Position numbers and translations under genes: made by a program. From positions 101,060-165,059 of the forward strand of contig NZ_JACIJM010000007.1 of NCBI RefSeq assembly GCF_014199395.1: 64,000 nt of DNA, in the 5' to 3' direction. Source of the DNA: Yoonia ponticola (GTDB lineage Bacteria; Pseudomonadota; Alphaproteobacteria; Rhodobacterales; Rhodobacteraceae). The notes under the pieces are model-generated. The model was given only the letters and a program-made list of their open reading frames with translations, was not told the origin of the DNA and searched no databases. This document shows positions 9,404 through 17,606 of this stretch, piece after piece. Within the stretch, counting starts at the first letter, position 1, and every line of letters starts with the position of its first letter.

Positions 9404-10152
9404 AGCTGCCTGCATCCTTCCTAACAAAGCCGATCACGCACCGCGCTTTGCATGACAAAACCGATGGTCGCCCCGAAAACTCAATCGAGGCGATCACGGC
9501 TGCGATTGATGCCGGCTACGGTATCGAGATTGATTTGCAGCTGTCGCAAGACGGTGTGCCGATGGTGTTTCACGACTATCACTTGGGGCGTTTGACGGCT
9601 GAAACCGGGCCTGTCGCGATGCGCACTGCCGCTGAGTTGGGGCAGATTATGCTGACGGGCGGGGCTACGGGTATTCCGACATTTGCAGAGGTGCTGGCGC
9701 TGGTGAATGGCCGCGTTCCGTTGCTGGTTGAGATCAAGGATCAAGACCATCAGATGGGCGAAAACGTCGGACTTTTGCAGCAGGTCGCGGCTGATGCCCT
9801 CGCGGATTACAAAGGCGACGTCGCGATTATGTCGTTCAATCCACATGCGGTTATGGCGTTTGGTGTCGCCGCCCCGACCATCCCGCGCGGCATTGTCACG
9901 TCGGATTATACCGCTACAGATTGGCCCACGATTCCTGCCGATGTGCGTGATCGATTGCGTGATATTCCCGATTACGACCGCATTGGTGCCAGCTTTATCA
10001 GCCACGAAGCCCGCGATCTGGGGCGTGATCGCGTTGCCAATCTGAAGGCTGCGGGTGCGAATGTGCTGTGTTGGACGATCAAATCGCCCGAACAAGAGGC
10101 GGAGGCACGAAAAGTTGCGGATAACGTGACTTTTGAAGGCTATCTCGCTTGA
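9400..10152 (+). CDS. Glycerophosphodiester phosphodiesterase (GDPD family)
   Basis: This enzyme hydrolyses glycerophosphodiesters to glycerol-3-phosphate and an alcohol, part of phospholipid turnover. The 250-residue protein has a TIM-barrel GDPD signature: THRALHDKTDGRPENSIEA (general-acid His and metal-binding Glu), then IEIDLQLSQDGVPMVFHDYH (metal ligands and second His) and LLVEIKDQ. The C-terminal NVLCWTIKSPEQ matches the family's last barrel strand. No signal peptide is visible, so it is a cytoplasmic UgpQ-like form. Its start overlaps the RidA stop (ATGA), and the DUF482 gene follows after 30 bp, so it is part of the rightward operon. Confidence 0.9.
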   Translation: MKLPASFLTKPITHRALHDKTDGRPENSIEAITAAIDAGYGIEIDLQLSQDGVPMVFHDYHLGRLTAETGPVAMRTAAELGQIMLTGGATGIPTFAEVLALVNGRVPLLVEIKDQDHQMGENVGLLQQVAADALADYKGDVAIMSFNPHAVMAFGVAAPTIPRGIVTSDYTATDWPTIPADVRDRLRDIPDYDRIGASFISHEARDLGRDRVANLKAAGANVLCWTIKSPEQEAEARKVADNVTFEGYLA

Positions 10153-10182
10153 CCCCCACCCAATTGCGCACAAATCAAGACT

Positions 10183-11361
10183 ATGACTGACGACGCAATC
10201 GAGATTAACGCCCATCCCGACCTGAGCACAATTGCGCAGGTCGATTGGGATGCCTGCGCGTGTCCCGAAGACGGGCGTCCTTACGATCCGTTCACAACCT
10301 ATCGCTTTATCAAGGCATTAGAAGACAGCGGGTCGGTTGGTTCCGGCACGGGCTGGCAGCCGCGTTATTTAACCGCAAAGGTTAATGGTCAGGTGATCGC
10401 TGTCGCGCCGCTTTATGCCAAAGGTCATTCGCAGGGCGAATATATCTTCGATCACAACTGGGCCCATGCGTTTGAGAATGCGGGTGGTCGCTACTACCCG
10501 AAACTGCAACTCGCCGTGCCGTTTACGCCTGCAACGGGACGCCGATTTCTGACACGTCCCGGTTTTGAAGTCGTCGGCATGTCCGCTATTGTCCAAGGCG
10601 CGATCCAGATTGCGGCAGATAATCAACTATCGTCGGTCCACGTGACATTCTGCACCGAAGCCGAGGCAATTGCAGGCGAGGAAATGGGCCTACTGCCTCG
10701 CATTGGGCAGCAGTTTCATTGGGAAAACGACGGTTACGCGGATTTTGACGGATTTCTCGGCAGCCTTGCAAGTCGCAAACGCAAGAACATCCGCAAGGAA
10801 CGTGCGCAGGCGAATAGCTTTGGCGGTGATATTCTGATGCTGACGGGCGACGCTATTCAGCCCGAACATTGGGATGCGTTCTGGCAGTTTTATCAGGACA
10901 CCGGAAACCGCAAATGGGGGACGCCCTACCTGACGCGTGGATTTTTCGACATCGCCCAAGAGACATTGCGCTATGATATGTTGCTGTCACTGGCGGTGCG
11001 TGACGGACAATATGTGGCGGGGGCATTGAACTTTATCGGGCGCGAAACGCTATACGGGCGCTATTGGGGCTGTATTGAACACCACGCCTGTTTGCATTTC
11101 GAGTTGTGCTATTACCGCGCGATTGACTACGCCATTGAACACGGGCTGGCGCGCGTAGAGGCGGGCGCACAGGGCGAACACAAACTTGCGCGGGGCTATT
11201 TGCCTGTCGCGACCCATTCATTGCATTGGTTCAGTGACGCAGGGTTTCGCGATGCCGTCGGCAATTACCTAGAGGCCGAGCGCGACGCGGTGGATAACGA
11301 AATCGAAATCCTGACCAGTTACGGTCCATTCAAACGCGAAAATCGTGAGGAACAACAATGA
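10183..11361 (+). CDS. DUF482/COG3146 GNAT-type N-acyltransferase (peptidogalycan family)
   Basis: This belongs to the DUF482 family of FemAB/GNAT-fold proteins, annotated in databases as a putative peptidogalycan biosynthesis protein; the true substrate is not known. Typical family sequence includes [19 protein letters not shown] near the N-terminus, [31 protein letters not shown] and [22 protein letters not shown]-terminal [14 protein letters not shown] completes the pattern. At 392 residues it is full length with no membrane segment. It overlaps phhB by 4 bp (ATGA), so the two are likely translated together. The family call is firm; the function is not. Confidence 0.87.
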   Translation: MTDDAIEINAHPDLSTIAQVDWDACACPEDGRPYDPFTTYRFIKALEDSGSVGSGTGWQPRYLTAKVNGQVIAVAPLYAKGHSQGEYIFDHNWAHAFENAGGRYYPKLQLAVPFTPATGRRFLTRPGFEVVGMSAIVQGAIQIAADNQLSSVHVTFCTEAEAIAGEEMGLLPRIGQQFHWENDGYADFDGFLGSLASRKRKNIRKERAQANSFGGDILMLTGDAIQPEHWDAFWQFYQDTGNRKWGTPYLTRGFFDIAQETLRYDMLLSLAVRDGQYVAGALNFIGRETLYGRYWGCIEHHACLHFELCYYRAIDYAIEHGLARVEAGAQGEHKLARGYLPVATHSLHWFSDAGFRDAVGNYLEAERDAVDNEIEILTSYGPFKRENREEQQ

Positions 11362-11657
11362 CCGACGCATTGACCACAGCAGAACGCGACACACTGATTG
11401 CACCGCTTTTGGCGAACGGCTGGACCATGGTTAACGGGCGTGATGCGATCCAAAAGACATATGTTTTCGGGAATTTCGTCGCGGCCTTTGGATTTATGAC
11501 TCAAGCTGCTATCTGGGCCGAGAAATTGAACCACCACCCCGAGTGGTCGAACGTTTACAAAACCGTCGACGTGACACTGATCACGCATGATTGCGACGGG
11601 TTAAGCGTTTTGGACGCGAAATTAGGCGCAAAAATGGATGCGCTGGCTAAAGGATAA
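11358..11657 (+). CDS. phhB: Pterin-4a-carbinolamine dehydratase
   Basis: This enzyme dehydrates 4a-hydroxytetrahydropterin, regenerating the pterin cofactor of aromatic amino acid hydroxylases. The 99-residue protein shows the PCD active-site arrangement, [19 protein letters not shown], with the paired histidines and the tryptophan. [20 protein letters not shown] is the helix leading into it. Length matches stand-alone PCD. No phenylalanine hydroxylase gene is in the window, so its partner is unknown here. Two bases separate it from mscS, and it overlaps the preceding acyltransferase. Confidence 0.92.
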   Translation: MTDALTTAERDTLIAPLLANGWTMVNGRDAIQKTYVFGNFVAAFGFMTQAAIWAEKLNHHPEWSNVYKTVDVTLITHDCDGLSVLDAKLGAKMDALAKG

Positions 11658-11659
11658 CT

Positions 11660-12508
11660 ATGGAAGACTTGTTAAATACTGAAATTGTCGACGGCAAAAC
11701 GCTCGCCGACTTGTTTACTGTTGAATTTCTTGCCTCGGTTTTCGGGTCGGTTGTCGCCGCGCTGGTGATCCTGATTGTCGGATTTATGATCGGCGGGTGG
11801 GCACGGCGCAGGCTTGGCCGGTTGGGTGAGCAGTACAAACACCTTGACGAAACGCTGTTCAACTTCCTTGGGAATATCGCCCGCTACGTCATCATTGGCT
11901 TTGCATTCCTGTTTGTTCTCAACACCTTCGGCGTGCAAACCACATCGTTTGTCGCTGTTGTCGGTGCCGCTGGTCTCGCCATCGGTCTGGCGTTGCAAGG
12001 TACGTTGTCGAATGTCGCCGCTGGCGTGATGATCATCTTTTTCCGCCCGATTAAACTGGGAGATTTTGTCGAAGTGAACGGTAGAATGGGCACCGTGAAA
12101 GACATTACGTTGAATTACACCGAACTCGCGTCTGTCGGAAACGTGCAGATCATCATTCCAAACTCTGAAGTATGGGGCAACACGATCGAGAACTATTCGG
12201 TTTACACGACTCGTCGTGCGGAATGGACGTTTGGCGTAGGCTACGGCGCGAACCTCAAGGACGCTGAGCAGATCATTCACGATACGATCTTGGCAGATGA
12301 ACGGTCCCACGCAGAGCCCGCACCCTTTGTGCAGGTCAACAATTTGAACGACAGTTCGGTTGATTTCTTGGTGCGCGTTTGGTGCGATTCAGCCGTCTAC
12401 TTCCAGTTCCAAGCGGACATGAAGCGGCGCGTCAAAGAGGCGTTGGATGCGGGCGGGATCGACATTCCGTTCCCGACAAGAACGCTTATTCAAGTCAAAG
12501 AAGACTGA
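11660..12508 (+). CDS. Small-conductance mechanosensitive channel (MscS family)
   Basis: This is an inner-membrane channel that opens under osmotic downshock. The 282-residue protein has an N-terminal stretch with three hydrophobic helices (about 22-45, 70-90 and 96-130). The pore helix is glycine/alanine-rich (AVVGAAGLAIGLALQGTLSN), followed by the family signature FFRPIKLGDFVEVNG and the beta domain (NVQIIIPNSEVWGNTIENYS). It corresponds to the short, single-module MscS type. It is the last gene of the rightward run and is followed within 10 bp by a strong intrinsic terminator. Confidence 0.93.
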   Translation: MEDLLNTEIVDGKTLADLFTVEFLASVFGSVVAALVILIVGFMIGGWARRRLGRLGEQYKHLDETLFNFLGNIARYVIIGFAFLFVLNTFGVQTTSFVAVVGAAGLAIGLALQGTLSNVAAGVMIIFFRPIKLGDFVEVNGRMGTVKDITLNYTELASVGNVQIIIPNSEVWGNTIENYSVYTTRRAEWTFGVGYGANLKDAEQIIHDTILADERSHAEPAPFVQVNNLNDSSVDFLVRVWCDSAVYFQFQADMKRRVKEALDAGGIDIPFPTRTLIQVKED

Positions 12509-12514
12509 TAGTTT

Positions 12515-12543
12515 GGGCGCGGCGTCAAAACCGCGCCCTTTTT
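12515..12543 (+). terminator. Intrinsic terminator after mscS
   Basis: A perfect 8-bp stem, GGGCGCGG (12515-12522) and CCGCGCCC (12531-12538), encloses an 8-nt loop and runs into TTTTTC. It starts 6 bp after the mscS stop and should end the rightward operon. The convergent peroxiredoxin gene ends at 12546. Confidence 0.9.
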
Positions 12544-12545
12544 CT

Positions 12546-13034
12546 TTAGATCATCGCCAGCAGTGATTCACCGCCAGAGATATCACATTCACCGGGGCTC
12601 GATTCTTCGCCCAGTGCTGTGACAACGCCGTTATCCACAACCATTGCATAGCGCTTTGAACGCCCGATCAGGCCCGCTGGTGGTGCCGAAAAATCCATGC
12701 CGATGGCTTTGGTGAACGCGCCGTCGGCGTCGCCCAGCATCGTGATGCCCGCTTCAGCAGCACCCGTGCTTTCGCCCCACGCCTGCATCACAAACGGGTC
12801 GTTAACCGATACGCAGATGATTTCATCAACGCCTTTGGCCGCAAAATCGTCCTTGGTCCGCATAAAGCTAGGCACGTGCGACGTTGTGCAAACGCCAGTG
12901 TAGGCACCCGGCAAGCCGAAGATCACAACTTTGCGGTCTGTCAGTTTTTCTGACAACTGAACGCTGGCAGGACCTTCTTCGCCCATAAACAGCAGTGTAG
13001 CGTCGGGCAGTGTCGCCCCTTTTGAAATCGTCAT
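12546..13034 (-). CDS. Peroxiredoxin (Prx5/AhpE-type redoxin)
   Basis: This thiol peroxidase reduces hydrogen peroxide and organic hydroperoxides. I start it at the ATG at 13034, giving 162 residues, the usual length for the Prx5 group; upstream in-frame codons encode no conserved sequence. The peroxidatic cysteine is Cys49 in LPGAYTGVCTTSHVPSF, equivalent to the P-G-A-F-T-x-x-C-S-x-x-H motif of Prx5. The later sequence MLGDADGAFTKAIGMDFS is also typical. Two other cysteines (in EIICVSV and PGECDIS) are candidate resolving residues. It is divergent from the FAD reductase gene at 13121, sharing an 86-bp promoter region. Confidence 0.92.
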   Translation of the reverse strand: MTISKGATLPDATLLFMGEEGPASVQLSEKLTDRKVVIFGLPGAYTGVCTTSHVPSFMRTKDDFAAKGVDEIICVSVNDPFVMQAWGESTGAAEAGITMLGDADGAFTKAIGMDFSAPPAGLIGRSKRYAMVVDNGVVTALGEESSPGECDISGGESLLAMI

Positions 13035-13120
13035 GAATACGTCCTTGTTTTGATTGCACCTGTTGTCGCCAACAATATAGGCTTGGCGAGTAATCAAAAC
13101 CAGATCAAGGACACAATTGT

Positions 13121-14329
13121 ATGTCACATGTCGTCGTCATCGGTGCAGGCCAAGCCGGATCATCTTGTGTTGCAAAGCTGCGCACCGACGGATTTGACGG
13201 CGAAATCACGCTTGTCGGCGGTGAACCTGTGCCGCCATATCAGCGCCCACCGCTGTCAAAGGCTTATTTACTGGGGGAAATGGCAGAAGAGCGGCTGTAT
13301 CTGCGCCCTGCCAGTTTTTACGCCGACAACGATATCACGCTGCGCCTGTCCACACGAGCGACTGCGATTGATCCCTCTGCGAAAACCGTGACGCTCGAAA
13401 ATACCGAAGTGTTAAGCTACGATCACCTCGTTCTGACCACTGGCGCGCGTCCTCGGACCTTGCCCAGCGCTATTGGTGGCGATCTGAACAACGTGTTTTC
13501 CGTGCGCGATCTGGCTGATGCGGACGCAATGGCGCCTGCATTCGCGTCGGGCAAAAAGGCGTTGATCATCGGCGGGGGCTATATCGGGTTAGAGGCCGCT
13601 GCCGTCGCTGCCAAACGCGGCGTTGATGTGACCTTGGTCGAGATGTCAGAGCGGATTTTGCAGCGCGTTGCTGCCCCACAAACCTCTGACTACTTCCGCG
13701 CATTGCATACCGCGCATGGTGTGAAAGTCCTCGAAGGCATCGGTTTGGACCGCTTAGTCGGCAACGACACGGTCACAGGTGCGGTCCTCAACGATGGCAC
13801 AGAAATACCTGTCGATTTCGCGGTTGTCGGCGTTGGCATTACGCCTGCCACGATCCTTGCCGAAGCGGCTGGTTTGACTATCAACAACGGTATTGCCACC
13901 AACGCGATGGGCCAGACGTCTAACCCTGCGATTTGGGCGGCGGGCGATTGCGCCTCTGCGCCGCTGAACGGTCAGCAGGTCAGGATCGAAAGCGTCGGTA
14001 ACGCCATTGATCACGCAGAAATAGTTGCGAAAAACATCATCGGGGCTGCGACGCCTTATGTGCCCACGCCTTGGTTCTGGTCAGATCAATACGATTGTAA
14101 ATTGCAAATCGCGGGCCTGAACGCTGGATACGACGCAGTTTATGCGCGCGTGACAGGCGATGCACGGTCGCATTGGTATTACAAAGGCAACCAGTTGATT
14201 GCCGTTGATGCAATGAACGACGCGCGCAACTACATGATCGGAAAACGCTTGATTGAAGCAGGCAAAAGCCCCGCACCCAATCAGATCACCGACCCCGATA
14301 CCGACATGAAAGCACTGCTTAAAGCATGA
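13121..14329 (+). CDS. FAD-dependent ferredoxin-type reductase
   Basis: This is a NAD(P)H-dependent flavoprotein of the type that reduces ferredoxins for P450s and ring-hydroxylating dioxygenases. An FAD Rossmann motif (VVIGAGQAGSSCVAKL) is followed by the family hallmark PPYQRPPLSKAYL. A second dinucleotide motif (IIGGGYIGLEAAAVA) and the FAD-closing motif WAAGDCAS follow, then a C-terminal reductase domain (VPTPWFWSDQYDCKLQIAG). At 402 residues it matches rhodocoxin/putidaredoxin-reductase-like proteins. Neither a ferredoxin nor an oxygenase gene is nearby. It overlaps rsmD by 4 bp (ATGA). Confidence 0.9.
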   Translation: MSHVVVIGAGQAGSSCVAKLRTDGFDGEITLVGGEPVPPYQRPPLSKAYLLGEMAEERLYLRPASFYADNDITLRLSTRATAIDPSAKTVTLENTEVLSYDHLVLTTGARPRTLPSAIGGDLNNVFSVRDLADADAMAPAFASGKKALIIGGGYIGLEAAAVAAKRGVDVTLVEMSERILQRVAAPQTSDYFRALHTAHGVKVLEGIGLDRLVGNDTVTGAVLNDGTEIPVDFAVVGVGITPATILAEAAGLTINNGIATNAMGQTSNPAIWAAGDCASAPLNGQQVRIESVGNAIDHAEIVAKNIIGAATPYVPTPWFWSDQYDCKLQIAGLNAGYDAVYARVTGDARSHWYYKGNQLIAVDAMNDARNYMIGKRLIEAGKSPAPNQITDPDTDMKALLKA

Positions 14330-14886
14330 GGATCATTGGCGGACAGCATCGCGGGTTGAACTTGACCGACGTGGGAAAAGGCGATGTAGCAGCGCATTTG
14401 CGGCCCACATCTGATCGCGTGCGCGAGAGCCTGTTCAATGTATTACAGGGCGGCAAATACGGAAATCCCATCGACGGGGCGCGTGTGTTGGACTTGTTCG
14501 CAGGCACCGGCGCATTAGGGCTAGAGGCGCTATCGCGCGGTGCCGCATATGCCACGTTCGTCGATAGCGGACGTGTCGCGCAAAAGCTGATTACCGAGAA
14601 TATCAACAAATGTAGGCGCGGTTCGGACACAAAGCTACTGACCTGCGACACCAATAACCTGCCGCTTGCGGATACCCCTTGCGACCTGATTTTCGCTGAC
14701 CCGCCCTATGGTCAGGGCCTCGGTCCCGCCGCCTTACGCGCTGCCAAATCCGCTGGATGGATCGCAGACAACGCGCTGATCGTGCTGGAAGACAACACCG
14801 CCCTGCCCGCACCACCGGGCTTTCGCAAACTCGACCAACGGCGCTACGGCGACACATGGATCACACTACTGGAGCCGAACGTATGA
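14326..14886 (+). CDS. rsmD: 16S rRNA (guanine(966)-N(2))-methyltransferase
   Basis: RsmD methylates the N2 position of G966 in 16S rRNA during small-subunit assembly, using S-adenosylmethionine. The 186-residue protein opens with MRIIGGQHRG, the common RsmD N-terminus. It then has the RPTSDRVRESLFNVL block, the SAM-binding motif I LDLFAGTGALGLEALSRGA, and the catalytic motif IV FADPPYG. Start and stop codons overlap both neighbours (ATGA at each end), placing it in a three-gene translational relay between the reductase and the HAD hydrolase. Confidence 0.95.
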   Translation: MRIIGGQHRGLNLTDVGKGDVAAHLRPTSDRVRESLFNVLQGGKYGNPIDGARVLDLFAGTGALGLEALSRGAAYATFVDSGRVAQKLITENINKCRRGSDTKLLTCDTNNLPLADTPCDLIFADPPYGQGLGPAALRAAKSAGWIADNALIVLEDNTALPAPPGFRKLDQRRYGDTWITLLEPNV

Positions 14887-15938
14887 CCGTCAAACTTGTT
14901 ATTTTCGATTGCGATGGCGTTCTGGTGGATACGGAACCTACGACAAATCGGGTCATTGCCTCTGATCTTGTGAAGCGCGGTTTGACGTTAAGCGACCATG
15001 ACATCGGCGAGCTATTCGTCGGCGGAACCATCGAAGCTGTGTCAAAACGCGCCCGCAAAATGGGGGCCGCCATCCCCAACGATTGGGTCGAAACGATCTA
15101 CGCCAAGATGTTCAAAGAATTAAGCTACGGCGTCAGGGTTTTCGACGAGGTTGATGTTTTCCTCGACGCGCTTGCCGCCCAAGGGATCGCGATTGCGATT
15201 GCCTCAAACGGGCCGTTGGACAAGATGGAAATCACGTTGGCCCCGTCGGGCCTAAAAGCCCGCTTTGGCAGGCAGATTTACTCTGGCCACGACTACACGC
15301 CAAAACCCGCGCCAGACATGATCCTGCACGCGATGCAGGTTGCTGGCGTCACGGCGGACGAGACGGTGTTCATCGATGACAGCGCAACAGGGGCAAGTGC
15401 TGGCTTGGCTGCGGGCGTGCGCACGTTCGGTTTCGATCCAAGCCGCAAGTTCACGCAGCTGGGTGAATTGGCCGTGGATAAAGTCGGGTCGATGCGGGAA
15501 ATTGCAGGGCTGATCGGCGTGGCGATGCCCGCGTTATCATCCGAACCCGCAGCGCCTGCCGCCACTGCAATACCCGAACAGCCCGACCATTTTTGCCCCG
15601 GTTGCGGCGTAGAACGCACATTCTACGCCCGCTATCCTTGGCACTTTTGCGACGATTGCTGTCGCACCGCAGTCGACGGCGACGGGCGCAAAATCCACAC
15701 ATTCAACACCGATCTCAGTGGTGGTTTCGGGTTCCGCATTGAGGGCGAAAGCCAAAGCTATTCTTGTGGTGGCATCCTCGCAAAGATCAACAACCGCCCC
15801 GCTATCATCAGGGACGCCTACATGGGCGGGATCGTTGCACAACCCTGGACGACGTCCTCGACTGTTGGCACACCAAACAGAACCCACAATTCGCTGCTGC
15901 CAAATGCGACAAAGGACGCCATAACGCCGATCAAATAA
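14883..15938 (+). CDS. HAD phosphatase fused to a C-terminal Cys-rich (zinc-ribbon-like) domain
   Basis: Residues 1-215 are a HAD-superfamily subfamily IA phosphatase. Motif I is FDCDGVLVDTE (Asp9, Asp11), motif II the ASNG serine, motif III Lys141 (YTPKPAPD) and motif IV FIDDS (Asp165/166). A Pro/Ala linker (about 216-233) leads to a second domain with C238-x2-C241 and C256-x2-C259, looking like a zinc ribbon. It ends in SGGFGF and DAYMGGIVAQP, which resembles small stand-alone proteins of unknown function. The last 30 residues are low in conserved-looking features, and another frame reads better there, so a frameshift near 15840 is possible. The start shares ATGA with rsmD. Confidence 0.85.
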   Translation: MTVKLVIFDCDGVLVDTEPTTNRVIASDLVKRGLTLSDHDIGELFVGGTIEAVSKRARKMGAAIPNDWVETIYAKMFKELSYGVRVFDEVDVFLDALAAQGIAIAIASNGPLDKMEITLAPSGLKARFGRQIYSGHDYTPKPAPDMILHAMQVAGVTADETVFIDDSATGASAGLAAGVRTFGFDPSRKFTQLGELAVDKVGSMREIAGLIGVAMPALSSEPAAPAATAIPEQPDHFCPGCGVERTFYARYPWHFCDDCCRTAVDGDGRKIHTFNTDLSGGFGFRIEGESQSYSCGGILAKINNRPAIIRDAYMGGIVAQPWTTSSTVGTPNRTHNSLLPNATKDAITPIK

Positions 15939-15944
15939 GGTCGC

Positions 15945-16757
15945 TTAAACCTCGTAAGTCGGGTGGAACCTGCCCGATGGCGACAGCGTAAAGATTTCCG
16001 CTCCTTGCGCGGTGATCCCGATGGAATGCTCGAACTGGGCCGATAGACTCTTGTCGCGTGTGACGGCGGTCCAATCATCGGCCAGTACCTTGGTCTCTGG
16101 GCGACCCAAGTTGATCATCGGCTCGATGGTAAAGAACATGCCCTCTTCCAGCACAGCACCTGTACCAGCGCGTCCGTAGTGCAGCACATTTGGGGGCGCA
16201 TGGAACACGCGCCCTAGCCCGTGACCGCAAAAATCGCGGACCACAGACATACGGTTGCTCTCAGCGTAAGCTTGGATCGCATGGCCAATATCACCAAAGG
16301 TATTGCCAGGCTTTGCGGCCTCGATTCCCTTCATCAGCGCGTCATGCGTGACCTGCACCAGTCGCTCTGCTTTGCGCGACATCTTGCCCGCAACATACAT
16401 CCGCGACGTATCGCCGAACCAACCATCAACGATAACCGTGACGTCGATATTCAAAATATCACCGTCCTTAAGAACCTTTTCGCCCGGAATACCGTGACAC
16501 ACGACATGGTTCACAGAAATACAGCTCGCGTGCTGATACCCTTTGTACCCAATGGTCGCAGAGGTCGCACCGGCAAGCTCGACCTGCTCCGTGATGAACT
16601 GATCCAACGCCGCGGTCGCAACGCCCGGCGCGACCAATGCAGCAACATCATCCAGAATTTGCGCGGCCAAACGGCCAGCCTTGTTCATGCCGGCAAAACC
16701 ATCCGCATCATAGATCCGAATACCGTCTTTGGTCACGCTGCCTTTGTTCGTCATCAT
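15945..16757 (-). CDS. map: Methionine aminopeptidase, type I
   Basis: MAP removes the N-terminal methionine from new proteins. The type Ia sequence is clear: GYKGYQHASCISVNHVVCHG (active-site His), the metal ligands in DILNIDVTVIVDGWFGDTS (two Asp), FCGHGLGRVFHAPP (His), FFTIEPMINLG (Glu) and SAQFEHSIGIT (Glu). I start it at the ATG at 16757, which overlaps the stop of the upstream micro-ORF as ATGA; the next ATG at 16754 is equally compatible with a GAGGA ribosome-binding site. Length is about 270 residues. It is convergent with the HAD fusion gene, with 6 bp between stops. Confidence 0.94.
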   Translation of the reverse strand: MMTNKGSVTKDGIRIYDADGFAGMNKAGRLAAQILDDVAALVAPGVATAALDQFITEQVELAGATSATIGYKGYQHASCISVNHVVCHGIPGEKVLKDGDILNIDVTVIVDGWFGDTSRMYVAGKMSRKAERLVQVTHDALMKGIEAAKPGNTFGDIGHAIQAYAESNRMSVVRDFCGHGLGRVFHAPPNVLHYGRAGTGAVLEEGMFFTIEPMINLGRPETKVLADDWTAVTRDKSLSAQFEHSIGITAQGAEIFTLSPSGRFHPTYEV

Positions 16758-16846
16758 ATCGTCCTCAACACCTTTTCCGCGACATAAGCGATCACGCCCA
16801 ACAAAACCAGTAGGGCGCGACACTTCGTTTCTTTGACGTCTTCCAA
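16754..16846 (-). CDS. Candidate micro-protein between sfsA and map
   Basis: Directly after the sfsA TAG, the same frame stays open for 36 codons and ends in a TGA (16756-16754) that overlaps the map ATG as ATGA. The translation is protein-like: an acidic stretch, GEDLEDVKETKCR, followed by a hydrophobic segment, ALLVLLGVIAYVAEKVL, that could span a membrane. No ATG lies in frame; the TTG at 16846 would give 30 residues but its GAGGA is only 1 bp away. Read-through of the sfsA stop is another option. I mark it as a candidate because of the stop/start coupling and the composition. Confidence 0.35.
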   Translation of the reverse strand: MEDVKETKCRALLVLLGVIAYVAEKVLRTI

Positions 16847-16864
16847 ATCCTCGCCGAAGGCATC

Positions 16865-17566
16865 CTAAGGCGCAACAAAATCCAACGGGTTGCGAATATC
16901 AACACCCAGCGGCGAAATCGCACAATCAAACACCATCACCTCAACCCCAGCCGCCCGTGCATCGCGAAACGCCTGCGCATAAGCGGCGTCGATGTCCGCG
17001 GCCAAGGTGAAGCCCGCGCAATCCGTCCGCTGCACCAAGTACAACATCACAGCGCGGTGCCCGTCGCGGACCATCTGCGACAACTCGCGTAGGTGCTTTG
17101 CCCCCCGCGTCGTCACTGAATCGGGGAACTCGGCCAGTCCCGCCTTTCGCGACAACGTCACGCTTTTCACCTCGACATAGGTATCCGGCCCCTGCCCTGT
17201 CAGCAGAAAATCAATGCGGGAATTTTCGCCGTATTTGACTTCGGGACGCACCAAATCATAATCCAATCCGGCCACCTGATGTGCCATAAACGCCGCTTTT
17301 AAGGCGCGATTCGGCACCGATGTATCAACACCTGTAAAATGTCCGTTCTCGTGATCCACCAGCCGCCAGCCGTATTTCAGCTTTTTCTTTGGATCGTCAT
17401 TCGGTTCCAGCCAAACCTTCATACCCGGTTCTGCCAGCCCCATCATTGAGCCGGGGTTCGCGCAGTGGGCGACGACTTCGGTCCCGTCGTCCAGCCGCAT
17501 ATCTGACAAAAACCGCTTGTAGCGGCGGATGAGGCGGGCGGGGATAAGAGGCGTGGCAAACTGCAT
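16865..17566 (-). CDS. sfsA: SfsA-family DNA/RNA nuclease-like protein
   Basis: SfsA is a conserved protein first described as a sugar fermentation stimulation factor; it has a DNA-binding OB-like region and a PD-(D/E)XK nuclease-like fold. I start it at the ATG at 17566 (MQFATPLIPARLIRRYKRFL), the normal family N-terminus, giving 233 residues. Landmarks include AHCANPGSMMGL, the nuclease-like GENSRIDFLL and TYVEVKSVTLSR, and FPDSVTTRGAKHLRELSQMV. The frame stays open after the stop, see the micro-ORF entry. It is divergent from the CinA-type gene with 40 bp between starts. Confidence 0.93.
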   Translation of the reverse strand: MQFATPLIPARLIRRYKRFLSDMRLDDGTEVVAHCANPGSMMGLAEPGMKVWLEPNDDPKKKLKYGWRLVDHENGHFTGVDTSVPNRALKAAFMAHQVAGLDYDLVRPEVKYGENSRIDFLLTGQGPDTYVEVKSVTLSRKAGLAEFPDSVTTRGAKHLRELSQMVRDGHRAVMLYLVQRTDCAGFTLAADIDAAYAQAFRDARAAGVEVMVFDCAISPLGVDIRNPLDFVAP

Positions 17567-17606
17567 AAGCCGCCCTATAACATGGACAACATCAAGGAGA
17601 CCACCG

